A stretch of DNA of 64,000 bases from Acinetobacter colistiniresistens (GCF_000413935.1 NZ_KE340380.1:806001-870000), one strand, 5' to 3'; numbered from the stretch's first letter, positions 46,504 through 56,504 are shown. A program made the numbers and translations. Notes: a model not told the origin generated them from the letters alone.

Positions 46504-47061
46504 ATGATGATAAACATGAAAAAATTTTTAGGAAAATCTATTTTTAAAGCAACAGGTTGGGAATATAAGGTTGATCCAGCCATTTTAGAAAAGAAACAGG
46601 TCATTATCGGCTTCGAGCACACCTCCAACTTAGATACCATCCTCTCCCTCGCCTTATTTGAAATTTTAGAGCTTAAAATTCATACCTTAATCAAAAAAGA
46701 ATTGTTTAAAGGCCCATTAAAACCAATTTTAGAACGTTTGGGTGGCATCCCTGTTGACCGTAAAGCCAATAAAGATATCGTGACACAAATGGTTGAACTG
46801 TTTCATCAGAATGATAGCTTTAATCTGGTAATTGCACCTGAAGCTACACGCGCCAAAGATGGTGAAGAACGCAAAGCAATTCGTACAGGTTTCTGGCATA
46901 TTGCCAAAGCAGCCAATGTGCCCATTATTTTGATGTATGCCAATGCCCGTACCAAGAAAGGCGGCATTTTAGGGAAAATTTATCCATCCGATCTGCAACA
47001 AGATCTGGAAAAAATCAAAGCGCTTTATGCTGAATACGACATTGATGTCAAAATTAACTAA
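46504..47061 (+). CDS. 1-acyl-glycerol-phosphate acyltransferase-like protein
   Basis: A 185-residue PlsC-family protein. It has the catalytic H-x4-D motif (His39 and Asp44 in FEHTSNLDT), the glycerol-phosphate block GGIPVDRKA and the APEATRAKDGE block. It is short and lacks the N-terminal membrane helix of PlsC, so it may act on a different acyl acceptor, such as an ornithine or lyso lipid. The first of several near ATG codons is used; ribosome sites are weak. Its direction is the same as yebC. Confidence 0.82.
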   Translation: MMINMKKFLGKSIFKATGWEYKVDPAILEKKQVIIGFEHTSNLDTILSLALFEILELKIHTLIKKELFKGPLKPILERLGGIPVDRKANKDIVTQMVELFHQNDSFNLVIAPEATRAKDGEERKAIRTGFWHIAKAANVPIILMYANARTKKGGILGKIYPSDLQQDLEKIKALYAEYDIDVKIN

Positions 47062-47204
47062 AAGATCTAGCCTATTTGATCAATCTTTGATACCAGATCA
47101 AGATTTTAAATTTTGAATATGAGCGACAGTAGTTTTCAACAAAACCATCGCTATGCTAATATTCCTGCACTTTTTTTTAAGTTTTATTTTTTGGAGTTAC
47201 TTCC

Positions 47205-47954
47205 ATGGCGGGTCATTCTAAATGGGCCAATATTAAGCATCGTAAAGCTAAACAAGATGCCAGTCGCGGTAAAGTTTTTACTAAATACATCCGTGAAATC
47301 GTAACCGCTGCACGTTTGGGCGGGCCAGATGCTGCAAGCAACCCACGTTTACGTGCTGTTGTTGAAAAAGCACTTTCTGTAAATATGACACGTGACACCA
47401 TCAACCGTGCAATCCAACGTGGTGCGGGTGGTGAAGATAATGATGATTTAAAAGAAGTCACCTATGAAGGTTATGGTGTTGGTGGTGTTGCGGTTATCGT
47501 TGAGACCATGACCGATAACTTAAACCGTACTGTTCCAGATGTTCGTCATTGCTTCTCTAAAACCAATGGTAACTTGGGAACCAATGGTTCGGTGGCTTAC
47601 CTGTTTACCAAACGCGGCGAAATTTCTTTTGAAGATGTTTCTTTAGAAGACAAAGTCATGGAAGTTGCTTTAGAAGCAGGTGCTGATGATATCGAGATCG
47701 ATGAAGAGAGTATCTTGGTCATTACCAGCCCAGAAAGCTTTGGTGATGTTCAAGATGCACTTACAGCAGCAGGTCTAAAATCTGACAATGCTGAAGTTGT
47801 GATGAGCCCATCGACTAAAGCTGAAATCAATGATATTGATCAAGCCAAACAAATCATGAAAATGATTGATATGCTTGAAGATCTTGATGATGTTCAAAAC
47901 GTTTATACCAACGTTGAATTCTCTGAAGATGTATTAACGCAACTTGATGCTTAA
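47205..47954 (+). CDS. yebC: YebC/PmpR-family regulator
   Basis: A 249-residue protein of the widespread YebC family ([21 protein letters not shown] start). Members bind DNA as regulators, and some (TACO1, YebC2) help ribosomes at proline stretches. Length matches the family. GGAG lies nine bases before the ATG. A terminator follows directly. Confidence 0.95.
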   Translation: MAGHSKWANIKHRKAKQDASRGKVFTKYIREIVTAARLGGPDAASNPRLRAVVEKALSVNMTRDTINRAIQRGAGGEDNDDLKEVTYEGYGVGGVAVIVETMTDNLNRTVPDVRHCFSKTNGNLGTNGSVAYLFTKRGEISFEDVSLEDKVMEVALEAGADDIEIDEESILVITSPESFGDVQDALTAAGLKSDNAEVVMSPSTKAEINDIDQAKQIMKMIDMLEDLDDVQNVYTNVEFSEDVLTQLDA

Positions 47955-47969
47955 TTCATTGAGATCCTT

Positions 47970-48001
47970 AAAAAATGCATCTTTTTAGATGCATTTTTTT
48001 T
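47970..48001. terminator. intrinsic terminator between yebC and the Lrp gene
   Basis: ATGCATCT and AGATGCAT pair around TTTT, with A and T runs. The T run reaches the stop codon of the convergent Lrp gene. Confidence 0.88.
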
Positions 48002-48470
48002 ATAGCTTATTTAAAAGTTTATAGCAGTTAAATACATTATATTCTTTGATCACAAAACTTGAATGCAGCGCAACCACACTGTCGATTTTACCAATACGGC
48101 GTAATAGAATTTCACTATAGTCATCCATATTACGTGCCACCAATTCCAAGATAAAATCAGCACTTTGCCCTGTCACAAGAAAGGCATTGGTGACTTCTGG
48201 AATATCTTCGATTTCTTGTAAGAACTTATCAAAGGTTTCGCTATCGTGTTTGCTCAATGAAACCTGTAAAAGAATATGTAAGCTAAAACCCAATTTATTA
48301 AAATTAATTTCCCGTTTCAGTTGTCCCATCACTTGAGATTCAATCAAGTTTTTAATGCGGCGATGCACTGAACTCACCGAAAGATTAATACGCTCTGATA
48401 GCTCATTCAGATTGACATCTTCATGGGTCAAAATTTCAAGAATTTGTTTATCAAAACGATCTAATTCCAT
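48000..48470 (-). CDS. Lrp/AsnC-family regulator
   Basis: A 156-residue regulator. The N-terminal helix-turn-helix is LDRFDKQILEILTHEDVNLN then LSERINLSVSSVHRRIKNL. The RAM domain follows (EIEDIPEVTNAFLVTGQSAD). It differs from the copy near putA and probably senses another amino acid. No target gene is evident: upstream is 450 bases of AT-rich DNA and then a GST gene in the same direction. Confidence 0.88.
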   Translation of the reverse strand: MELDRFDKQILEILTHEDVNLNELSERINLSVSSVHRRIKNLIESQVMGQLKREINFNKLGFSLHILLQVSLSKHDSETFDKFLQEIEDIPEVTNAFLVTGQSADFILELVARNMDDYSEILLRRIGKIDSVVALHSSFVIKEYNVFNCYKLLNKL

Positions 48471-48879
48471 TCTACAGTTCTCACTCTGAATTTATGTTTT
48501 TATCGGAACTGTTCACTCAGTAATTTTTAAGGGTCAAGGGAAAACATTCGTTTAACTTTTGACAATGCTGCATGGATAACGCAAACATGATTCCGATAAA
48601 CTTTTGATTTATCTCTGTCTCAAAGCCGAAACAAGACCTTTTGAGCAACTGTTCAACTGATCTCCCAATAGTTGAGCAACTCGTTTCGATCCCCATCACA
48701 CCCTGAAACATAAGATAACAAAGCCTTTTTATAATTATTTCCCTCTTTTCAGTTTTTTTAAAGTAAATTTGGCAATAATTTCTAATATTTTCTGCTTAAA
48801 ACGAATTTTCTTTTAAAAATTAATTTTATTCATCAATAATTTTTTACTTTATTGGTCATTTTTCTATTTTATTTCCCAT
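48471..48879. other. AT-rich intergenic region
   Basis: About 410 bases upstream of the Lrp gene. A 64-codon leftward frame (48517-48711) has Cys-rich, unordered composition and no ribosome site, so it is not called. Nothing else is seen. Confidence 0.35.
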
Positions 48880-48913
48880 AAAAAAGCCCCAATTCAATAA
48901 TCAGGGCTTTTTT
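48880..48913 (-). terminator. leftward intrinsic terminator after the GST gene
   Basis: AAAAAGCCC and GGGCTTTTTT pair around a 14-base loop just after the GST stop. Confidence 0.75.
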
Positions 48914-48928
48914 AACTCAAAAAATCAT

Positions 48929-49699
48929 TTATAAACCACGCCAATCGACCCGTGCGTTTCGTTCAGTGGCATAAATACGCTGTACATATTGTCCAATCGG
49001 CAAATCAGATAAATAATCATGATATTGTTTCAATTCGCCATTAAATTGCTCATTATCATCATTCTCCAATTCCCATGGTGTGCCTTTAATCACCAATAAC
49101 GGCGCAAGAATAGAACAGACCGCAATATCGGCCAAGCCCAGACGATCACCGACCATATAACGGCCTTGATTATCAATCAAACGCTGATTCAGATCAGTAA
49201 TCAACTCAGTCATTCTGAGCTTAGACTCGGTCACTTGCTCAGGATTCAACTTATAGTTGGTCGAAACCAGACTTTTTAAGATCGGCTTAGAAATTTTTTC
49301 AAACTGGCGTAAATAGCCTTGCTCGCCCATCATGATTTCAAGCGGATGATCACCCACTGACAATGCATGCGCCAATGACCAGCGACGGACATGGACACCA
49401 AGTTCATCGGCTAACTTGTCAATTGCTAAGGCTTGCTCACGCAACTGTTCATCACGTCTCAATAAAGCATGCTCTGGATAGGTGCTATCCAGATATAAAG
49501 CGATTTGCGTTGAATCGGCAATCCAGTGTTTATCATCTTTCAACATTGGCAATAAATATTGCCCAGATTTTAGATAGGTAAAAGCACGGTGAAAACCAGG
49601 AATTAAATTATGTGCCACATAGTCCAATTCCTTATGATCTAGCAACCAGCGAGCTTTTTCACAATAGTGAGACAAAGGAAATTGGTATAAAACCCGCAT
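48929..49699 (-). CDS. glutathione S-transferase family protein
   Basis: A 256-residue protein. The thioredoxin-like N-terminal domain has YQFPLSHYCEKARWLLDHK with the Ser/Cys active-site region, and the cis-Pro stretch YLLPMLKDDKHWIADSTQIA. The C-terminal helical domain holds GRYMVGDRLGLADIAVCSIL. The substrate is unknown. Class assignment is not attempted. It diverges from the sulfur operon. Confidence 0.9.
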   Translation of the reverse strand: MRVLYQFPLSHYCEKARWLLDHKELDYVAHNLIPGFHRAFTYLKSGQYLLPMLKDDKHWIADSTQIALYLDSTYPEHALLRRDEQLREQALAIDKLADELGVHVRRWSLAHALSVGDHPLEIMMGEQGYLRQFEKISKPILKSLVSTNYKLNPEQVTESKLRMTELITDLNQRLIDNQGRYMVGDRLGLADIAVCSILAPLLVIKGTPWELENDDNEQFNGELKQYHDYLSDLPIGQYVQRIYATERNARVDWRGL

Positions 49700-50058
49700 A
49701 GACTCTCCAAATTTATTTTTCTACTCGATCAAACATAAGGTTTTCCCTACTGTAGAAGTAAAAGTGAATGAATACAATGTCCTTTTTGCTCGATCTTCTA
49801 TAATTTCGGCGAGTTTGCTTTATAAATATTCGTGGTGAGATTATTCCTTTATTTCATAGAAAAAGACTTTTCGCATGAGTTAACAAAGAACCAATAGTTC
49901 TAAGCTTATGTTTTTTAATCAGTATTTAATATCTACTTTTCTGTTATTTTTCTCATAATAAATGCTTAGAAATTATTGTGATATACAAGGCATAACTGAT
50001 GGTTTAGTGGAAAAGTAAAACTTTTGTAAAGTGTCTCTTATCTATTAGAGGTGCTCAC
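49700..50058. promoter_or_regulatory. upstream region of the sulfur operon and GST gene
   Basis: About 360 bases between divergent genes, presumably with both promoters. No sigma-54 (TGGCAC-N5-TTGC) element was found, although some sfn genes use one. No CysB site can be read by eye. Confidence 0.35.
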
Positions 50059-51270
50059 ATGTCCAGTAATCAATCAGTGATTCAAGCTCAAACACAACTG
50101 ATTTTAAATGATCAGCAGGCCATTAATGCTGCCTATCAAGTTGCTGACTTTGCATTAGAAGATCGCAATCATCGTGATCAAAATCGGATTTTGCCGACAG
50201 AACAAATCATTCAGTTTAGCCAAAAAGGCCTTGGCGGAATCCGTGTACCGCAACAATATGGTGGTGCCTTTGTCTCGAACAAAACCTTGGCCCATGTGTT
50301 TCGTATTTTAACTAAAGCCGATGCCAATGTTGGACAAATTCCACAAAACCAATTTGGTCTTTTAAATTTTATTAATATCACAGGTTCAGATGAACAAAAG
50401 CAGTTTATCTATGCTGAAATTTTGGCAGGCAAACGTATCGCCAATGGTGGCCCAGAAAAAAATTCCAAAGATACCAAAGCCATTCAAACCACTTTAAGGT
50501 TGGAAAATGGTCAATACTTTTTAAATGGGGAAAAATTTTACTCGACTGGAACCAGCTTTGCGGATTGGTTAGCGATTCGAGCACTTCATCCAGATGGTTA
50601 TACCGTATTGACGATCGTTGATCGACATGCCGTTGGTGTTGAGGTCATTAATGACTGGAATGGCTTTGGTCAACGTACTACAGCCAGTGGAACGGTAAAG
50701 CTGCACAACGTGGCTGCTGATCCTGCCTTATTTTTTGATGAGCGCATTATTGCCGATACTCCCAATGTTCGTGGTGCATATTCTCAGCTCTTACAAGTTG
50801 CCATTGATGTCGGCATTGCCGAAGCAGCCTTTGATGACACTTTGTCTAGCATTCGTAAAGCCCGCCCAATTATTGATGCAGGCGTAGAAAAAGCCAGTGA
50901 AGAACATTACACCCTACAAGAAGTCGGCAAGCTCAATATCTTGCTCGATGCAGCGATTTTATTACTGGATGATGCTGCTGAATATCTGGATGAACTAGAT
51001 CAACTTACAGAAATCTCTGCCGAGCAAGCCGCGCGCGCTTCTATTTTAGTAGCAGAAGCAAAAATCTATGCCAATGATGCTGCTCTGCATATCTCCGAAA
51101 AGCTGCTCGAACTTGGTGGCAGCCGTGCCAGCCTGAGCCAACATAATCTTGATCAACACTGGCGCAATGCCCGTGTGCATACCCTACATGATCCTGTGCG
51201 TTGGAAATTCCATCCTATCGGTGACTATTACCTCAATGGTACCCACCCTGCCCGCCACGCCTGGATTTAA
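50059..51270 (+). CDS. SfnB-type acyl-CoA dehydrogenase-like flavoprotein, copy 1
   Basis: A 403-residue acyl-CoA dehydrogenase-fold protein of the SfnB / DszC type used in sulfur acquisition. The N-terminal helical domain holds FSQKGLGGIRVPQQYGGAFV. The middle FMN/FAD domain has FLNGEKFYSTGTSFADWLAI and NDWNGFGQRTTASGTVKL. The end (HWRNARVHTLHDPVRWK) is the subfamily mark. Such enzymes use reduced flavin to oxygenate organosulfur compounds. AGAGGTG precedes the ATG. It is the first gene of a six-gene operon. Confidence 0.87.
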   Translation: MSSNQSVIQAQTQLILNDQQAINAAYQVADFALEDRNHRDQNRILPTEQIIQFSQKGLGGIRVPQQYGGAFVSNKTLAHVFRILTKADANVGQIPQNQFGLLNFINITGSDEQKQFIYAEILAGKRIANGGPEKNSKDTKAIQTTLRLENGQYFLNGEKFYSTGTSFADWLAIRALHPDGYTVLTIVDRHAVGVEVINDWNGFGQRTTASGTVKLHNVAADPALFFDERIIADTPNVRGAYSQLLQVAIDVGIAEAAFDDTLSSIRKARPIIDAGVEKASEEHYTLQEVGKLNILLDAAILLLDDAAEYLDELDQLTEISAEQAARASILVAEAKIYANDAALHISEKLLELGGSRASLSQHNLDQHWRNARVHTLHDPVRWKFHPIGDYYLNGTHPARHAWI

Positions 51271-51280
51271 GGAGTAAACC

Positions 51281-52504
51281 ATGACCTCATACCAAGAATT
51301 GCAAGGTTTTGCCAAAACCCAGATTAAAGCAGCGCATATCATTCAAAGCGATGCCGAAGCTCTTGAAATTGCCACGCAACTGAGTCAGCAGTTTAAACAA
51401 GCAGCGGTTGAACGCGATGCCAATCGAAACTTGCCGTTTACTGAAATCGAAGCCTATAGTCAATCAGGTTTATGGGCGATTACTGTACCTAAGCAGTATG
51501 GTGGTGCAGAAGTTTCCAGCCTGACTGTAGCCAAAGTCATTGCCCTGTTTAGCGGTGCGGATGGCTCGATTGGGCAAATTCCACAAAATCACTTTTATGC
51601 ATTGGAAGTATTACGAAATACAGGCACAGAAGCGCAAAAGAAACGTCTTTATCAAGAGGTTTTACACGGTGCTCGTTTTGGTAATGCACTGGCTGAATTT
51701 AAAACCCGCACATCTGCCCATAAGCAAACCACATTGATTCCAAGCGAAAATGGCTATCTGATTCAGGGGGAAAAGTTTTATTGCACAGGCAGCTTGTTTG
51801 CACATCGTATTCCTACTTTAGTGGTTGATGAAACAGGCAATGAGTTTCTGGCTTTTGTACAACGCGACAGCCAAGGCTTAGAACTGATTGATGACTGGTC
51901 TGGTTTTGGGCAACGCACCACGGGTAGCGGCACAGTTAAATTTAATCAGGTCTTTGTTACCAAAGAGGATGTGATTCCTTTTGATACCGCCTTTAAGCAA
52001 CTGTCTCTAGTTGGCCCCTTTGCCCAGATCATGCATGCTGCGATTGAAGTCGGCATTGCCCGTGCTGCCTTTGAAGAAACACTGGAACGTGTGCGTGTGG
52101 CGCGTCCTTGGATTGATGCCAATATTGAATCTGCGACGCAAGATCCGTTAACCCTGTCTGAACTGGGTCGTGTGGCAACCGATGTCAAAGCCAGTGAACT
52201 TTTACTGAAACAAGCAGCTCGATCTGTAGATATTGCCAAACAGGATCTCAATGCAGAGACCTTAGCCAAAGCCTCAATTGATGTGGCCAAAGTTCGTGCA
52301 CATAGTACCGAAACCGCATTAAAGGCATCATCGAAACTGATTGAGTTAGCGGGTAGTCGTGGCAGTCAACGTGCTGATGGGTTGGATCGTCATTGGCGTA
52401 ATGCACGTGTACACACCTTGCATGATGCTGCACGCTGGAAATATTACTTCATTGGTAATTATGTGTTGAATGGCGTTCTGCCTCCACGTCGGGGGACGTT
52501 GTAA
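51281..52504 (+). CDS. SfnB-type acyl-CoA dehydrogenase-like flavoprotein, copy 2
   Basis: A 407-residue paralogue of the preceding gene, with the same blocks (SGLWAITVPKQYGGAEVS, GEKFYCTGSLFAHRI, DDWSGFGQRTTGSGTVKF, HWRNARVHTLHDAARWK). It starts ten bases after copy 1 with an AAGGAG site. The two share perhaps half of their residues, so they may act on different substrates or form a mixed complex. The stop codon overlaps the next start by one base. Confidence 0.87.
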   Translation: MTSYQELQGFAKTQIKAAHIIQSDAEALEIATQLSQQFKQAAVERDANRNLPFTEIEAYSQSGLWAITVPKQYGGAEVSSLTVAKVIALFSGADGSIGQIPQNHFYALEVLRNTGTEAQKKRLYQEVLHGARFGNALAEFKTRTSAHKQTTLIPSENGYLIQGEKFYCTGSLFAHRIPTLVVDETGNEFLAFVQRDSQGLELIDDWSGFGQRTTGSGTVKFNQVFVTKEDVIPFDTAFKQLSLVGPFAQIMHAAIEVGIARAAFEETLERVRVARPWIDANIESATQDPLTLSELGRVATDVKASELLLKQAARSVDIAKQDLNAETLAKASIDVAKVRAHSTETALKASSKLIELAGSRGSQRADGLDRHWRNARVHTLHDAARWKYYFIGNYVLNGVLPPRRGTL

Positions 52505-53916
52505 TGAGCCAAACAACTGCTAAAAAAATCTTGTTAAATGCTTTTGATATGAATTGTATCGGTCATATCAATCATGGTTTGTGGACCCATCCGCGTGATC
52601 AATCACATCGATTTAATGAACTGAGTTATTGGACTGAGTTAGCCCAAACGCTGGAACAAGGTCTTTTTGATGGTTTATTCCTCGCGGATATTACCGGTGT
52701 TTATGATGTCTATCAAAATGGGATCGAGCTGACTCTAAAAGAATCCATTCAATTGCCAAGCCATGACCCTTCTACCCTGATTTCGGCAATGGCCTTGGTC
52801 ACGCAGAATTTGAGTTTTGGTGTCACGGTCAATCTGAGCTATGAACAGCCCTATCAATTTGCGCGGCGTTTTGCCAGTTTGGATCATTTAACCCAAGGTC
52901 GTTTGGGCTGGAATATTGTCACAGGCTATTTGGACAGTGCTGAACACTTAATTGGGCAAAAAGGCTTGAAAGACCACGATGCCCGTTATGATCAGGCCGA
53001 GGAATTTTTACAGCTTTGCTATCAATATTGGGAAGGCTCTTGGGAAAATGACGCCTTAAAGAAAGATAAGCAACAGCGTATTTTTACCGATCCAAATAAA
53101 GTCCACTCGATCAATCATCAAGGCCAATATTACCAAAGCCAAGGGGTGTTTCAGGTTGCGCCGTCACTACAGCGTACTCCAACACTCTTCCAAGCAGGTG
53201 CATCACCGAAAGGTCTGCAATTTGCCACACGTCATGCAGAATGTATTTTTATTGGTGGTGATCAGCCTGATAAAATTCGTCAGCAAGTTAATAAGATACG
53301 ACTACAAGCAACACAGCAAGGTCGAGATGAAGATGCGATTAAAATCTTTGTCGGCATTACCGTCGTTGTGGCTGAAACACATGAACTTGCTCAACAGAAA
53401 CTGGCTGAATATCGCCAATATGCCAGCCCAGAAGCAGGTTTAGCGCATTATGCCAGTTCAGTCGGCCTTGATCTTGCCAAGTTTGCAGATGATGAAGCGA
53501 TTCCTTATCAAAAGAGCAATAGCATTGCCTCAGTCAATGAGAAGTTTAAAGAACAGCGCATCAGCAAGAATGACTTAAAAGCACAGCATGTTTTGGGTGG
53601 ACGTTATCCGCTGATTGTCGGGAGTGCTACGGAAGTTGCAGAATATCTGATTGAGCTACTCGATCAAACTGGTATCGATGGTTTTAACCTGACTCGTACC
53701 GTTGCACCTGAATCACACCATGATTTCATTCGACTGGTGATTCCAGAGTTACAGCAACGTGGACGTTATAAAACTGAATATGCCACAGGTTCATTACGCA
53801 ATAAACTGTTTGCCCAAGGGGATCATTTAGCTGCAAGCCATCCTGCCGATCAGTTTCGATGTAGAGCGCAGAACAACACACATGACTTAAAAACAATTGA
53901 AGAAATTAGTGCTTAG
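52504..53916 (+). CDS. LLM-class flavin-dependent monooxygenase (NtaA/SnaA/DszA family)
   Basis: A 470-residue bacterial-luciferase-like monooxygenase. Family marks are NHGLWTHPRDQSHRF near the start, GVTVNLSYEQPYQFARRFASLDHL, GRLGWNIVTGYLDSAEHL and LFQAGASPKGLQFATRHAE. Enzymes of this group (DszA, EmoA, NtaA) use FMNH2 to split C-S or C-N bonds. It overlaps copy 2 of SfnB, so the three oxygenases are probably translated together. A separate flavin reductase is not in the operon and would have to be supplied from elsewhere. Confidence 0.88.
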   Translation: MSQTTAKKILLNAFDMNCIGHINHGLWTHPRDQSHRFNELSYWTELAQTLEQGLFDGLFLADITGVYDVYQNGIELTLKESIQLPSHDPSTLISAMALVTQNLSFGVTVNLSYEQPYQFARRFASLDHLTQGRLGWNIVTGYLDSAEHLIGQKGLKDHDARYDQAEEFLQLCYQYWEGSWENDALKKDKQQRIFTDPNKVHSINHQGQYYQSQGVFQVAPSLQRTPTLFQAGASPKGLQFATRHAECIFIGGDQPDKIRQQVNKIRLQATQQGRDEDAIKIFVGITVVVAETHELAQQKLAEYRQYASPEAGLAHYASSVGLDLAKFADDEAIPYQKSNSIASVNEKFKEQRISKNDLKAQHVLGGRYPLIVGSATEVAEYLIELLDQTGIDGFNLTRTVAPESHHDFIRLVIPELQQRGRYKTEYATGSLRNKLFAQGDHLAASHPADQFRCRAQNNTHDLKTIEEISA

Positions 53917-53951
53917 CATTTAAACATTTAAGAATAGAATTGGAGAAATAT

Positions 53952-54782
53952 ATGGCTCAAACAGCCTCTAAAAAATGGTTGGGTATTGGCCTTGTCGTTG
54001 TTGTTGCGATTATTGCCTTATTGATTTGGAATAAACAAAGACAGAACCACAGCAGTGAACTGGTGATTGGGATTAGTCCGTCTTTTGCACATCCGTTACA
54101 AGTCGCTGCGGATGAAGCCAAACAGCAGGGTTTAAATGTCAAATTGGTAGAGTTTTCCGATTGGAATACGCCGAACATTACACTAAATCATGGTGATATT
54201 GATGCAAACTTTTTCCAACATGAGCCCTTCTTGGACAATGCCATTAAAGAAACAGGCTTTAAATTAAAATCATTTGCGGCAGGTGCAGCATCGCATGTCG
54301 GACTGTATTCAAAAAAATATAAAAGCTTTGATGAACTGTCAAATGGTGCAACAGTTGCCATTCCGAATGATCCTGTGAATCAAGGTCGTGCTTTATTGTT
54401 GCTGCAACAAGCCAAGCTGATTGAACTGAAAGACAGCAATAATTACCTTTCTGCACTGAAAGACATTACTGCAAACCCGAAGAACTTGAAATTTACCGAA
54501 GTTGAAGGCCCACAAACTGCACGTGCCATTGATGATGTTGATCTGGCGTTTGGGTATCCACATTACCTACGTCTAGCCAAAACGGCTGATCCTGAAAGTG
54601 CCTTATTGTTTGATGACAATACCAATAAGCGTTATGCGATTTTATTTGTGGTGCGTGATGATTATCAGGATAAAGACAACAAACTACAGAAGTTTGTCGA
54701 AATTTATCAAAACTCACCGAAAGTCAAAGCAGCCTTGGATAGTGATTTTGGTCCAACGTTGTGGTTCCCAGGCTGGAAATAA
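53952..54782 (+). CDS. metQ: MetQ/NlpA-family substrate-binding protein
   Basis: A 276-residue ABC transporter binding protein. It has one N-terminal hydrophobic segment (KWLGIGLVVVVAIIALLIW) that acts as an uncleaved anchor or signal, without a clear lipobox Cys. The body has the NlpA marks (VEFSDWNTPNITLNHGDIDA, FFQHEPFLDNAI, VAIPNDPVNQGRALLLL). GGAG before the ATG at 53952 decides the start; a TTG four codons earlier overlaps that site. It feeds the MetNI transporter encoded next. Ligands of the family are methionine and related sulfur compounds. Confidence 0.87.
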   Translation: MAQTASKKWLGIGLVVVVAIIALLIWNKQRQNHSSELVIGISPSFAHPLQVAADEAKQQGLNVKLVEFSDWNTPNITLNHGDIDANFFQHEPFLDNAIKETGFKLKSFAAGAASHVGLYSKKYKSFDELSNGATVAIPNDPVNQGRALLLLQQAKLIELKDSNNYLSALKDITANPKNLKFTEVEGPQTARAIDDVDLAFGYPHYLRLAKTADPESALLFDDNTNKRYAILFVVRDDYQDKDNKLQKFVEIYQNSPKVKAALDSDFGPTLWFPGWK

Positions 54783-54790
54783 GGAGAACG

Positions 54791-55864
54791 ATGATGGTGA
54801 GTTTTGGTGCACAAGTTGATTTTTCAGTTCCACATCTGAAAATCCGTGGTTTAAATAAGTTTTATGAGGTACAGGGCCAACGCTTACATGCATTAAAAGA
54901 CATTAATGTGGATATTCCTAAAGCACAGATTGTCGGGATTATCGGAAAAAGTGGTGCAGGTAAATCCTCCCTGCTGCGTACCTTAAATGGTCTGGAGTCG
55001 ATTGATACAGGCAGTATTTTGATTCATCAGCAGAATATTGCTGAACTCAGTCATGCCGAGTTAATCAAAACTCGGCAGAAAATTGGCATGATTTTTCAGC
55101 ATTTTAATCTGATGTCTGCAAAAACCGTATGGGAAAATGTGGCGCTACCACTACGTATTGCCGATTATGACAAGGCCGAAATAGAGCAACGGGTCAGTGA
55201 GGTACTGACGCTGGTTGGATTAGCAGCAAAGCGAGAGGATTACCCTGCTCAATTGTCTGGTGGGCAGAAACAACGTGTGGGCATTGCCCGAGCCTTGGTT
55301 TCTCAGCCTGAAATCCTGCTCTGTGATGAGGCGACCTCAGCTCTCGACCCAGAAAGCACGGCCAATATTTTGGCCTTATTAAAACAGATCAACCGAGACT
55401 TCGGTTTAACCATTGTCTTGATCACTCATGAAATGCAAGTCATTCAAGAGATTTGCGATCAGGTGATCGTGATTGATCAAGGTGAAATCGTTGAGTCTGG
55501 ACAAGTCTGGTCGGTATTTTCCAATCCGCAACAACAAATCACACAAGAATTACTCAATTTTGAACAGGTGAATTTACCCTTTGAACTGAGTCAAACCATT
55601 TTGCCTGAGAGTACCCATCAGATTTTAAAACTGAAATATGTCAGTGAATCGAAATCGGTGCCCGATCTATATGAACTACTGGATGGATTTAACAGTCCAG
55701 TTCAAGTTTACCACAGCCAAATTAATAGCGTTCAGCAACGTACGATTGGCTCATTGATTATCGGGGTTCCCACTTCGGCATTTGATTTAACTCTCCCCCA
55801 CTTTGAAAAACATCATGCAATAACACAACTTGAGGTGATCGGTTATGTACAATCAACTCATTGA
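54791..55864 (+). CDS. metN: methionine-type ABC transporter ATP-binding protein
   Basis: A 357-residue ATPase. It has Walker A (GIIGKSGAGKSSLLR), the signature LSGGQKQRVGIARAL and Walker B (ILLCDEATSALDPES). The C-terminal 85 residues form the NIL domain that in E. coli MetN binds methionine and inhibits the transporter. The ATG at 54791 has AAGGAG; an in-frame GTG ten codons earlier lies inside metQ. The gene overlaps metI by 20 bases. Confidence 0.92.
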   Translation: MMVSFGAQVDFSVPHLKIRGLNKFYEVQGQRLHALKDINVDIPKAQIVGIIGKSGAGKSSLLRTLNGLESIDTGSILIHQQNIAELSHAELIKTRQKIGMIFQHFNLMSAKTVWENVALPLRIADYDKAEIEQRVSEVLTLVGLAAKREDYPAQLSGGQKQRVGIARALVSQPEILLCDEATSALDPESTANILALLKQINRDFGLTIVLITHEMQVIQEICDQVIVIDQGEIVESGQVWSVFSNPQQQITQELLNFEQVNLPFELSQTILPESTHQILKLKYVSESKSVPDLYELLDGFNSPVQVYHSQINSVQQRTIGSLIIGVPTSAFDLTLPHFEKHHAITQLEVIGYVQSTH

Positions 55865-56504
55865 TCTGTTACTGACGGGTACGACCGATACTTTAATCAT
55901 GGTCGGTGTTTCAGCCATTCTGGCCTTTTTGATTGGTCTGCCGATTGCCTTGATTCTGGTCAGTACCGCAGATTTTGGGATTTACCCATCCAAGAAAATT
56001 AATCAGCCTTTGGGCTGGGTCATTAACATCACTCGCTCTGTGCCCTTCCTGATTTTAATGGTGGCATTGATTCCATTTACCCGTTGGATCGTTGGCACCA
56101 GCTATGGCGTATTGGCTGCGATTGTGCCCTTAACCATCGCCGCTATTCCGTTCTTTGCCCGTATTGCCGAAGTCAGCCTACGTGAAGTGGATCAAGGTCT
56201 GATTGAAGCAGCACAAGCGATGGGCTGTAATCGTAAACAGATTCTTTGGCATGTGTTACTTCCTGAAGCCTTACCGGGGATTGTCGCAGGCTTTACCGTG
56301 ACCATTGTGACCATGATCAGTTCCTCTGCCATCGCAGGTGCGATTGGTGCAGGTGGTTTGGGCGATATTGCTTACCGTTACGGCTATCAACGTTTTGATA
56401 TGCAAGTCATGCTGGCGGTAATTTTAGTGCTGATTGTCTTGGTGATGTTGGTACAAGTCACAGGCGATAATATTGCCAAACAACTCGATAAACGCAAAGT
56501 TTAA
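55845..56504 (+). CDS. metI: methionine-type ABC transporter permease
   Basis: A 219-residue inner-membrane permease with five hydrophobic segments and the coupling-helix motif EAAQAMGCNRKQILWHVLLPEALPG, which touches MetN. It starts within metN with a GAGGTGAT site. It is the last gene of the sulfur operon. Together with metQ and metN it forms a complete importer next to three oxygenases, so its cargo may be an organosulfur compound other than methionine. Confidence 0.93.
   Translation: MYNQLIDLLLTGTTDTLIMVGVSAILAFLIGLPIALILVSTADFGIYPSKKINQPLGWVINITRSVPFLILMVALIPFTRWIVGTSYGVLAAIVPLTIAAIPFFARIAEVSLREVDQGLIEAAQAMGCNRKQILWHVLLPEALPGIVAGFTVTIVTMISSSAIAGAIGAGGLGDIAYRYGYQRFDMQVMLAVILVLIVLVMLVQVTGDNIAKQLDKRKV

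Noticed and set aside
48517..48711. 64-codon reverse frame upstream of the Lrp gene
   Set aside because: Unordered, Cys/Phe-rich composition and no ribosome site.
49700..50058. Sigma-54 promoter before the sulfur operon
   Set aside because: No TGGCAC-N5-TTGC-like pair was found; GGCATAACTGATGG is too far from consensus.
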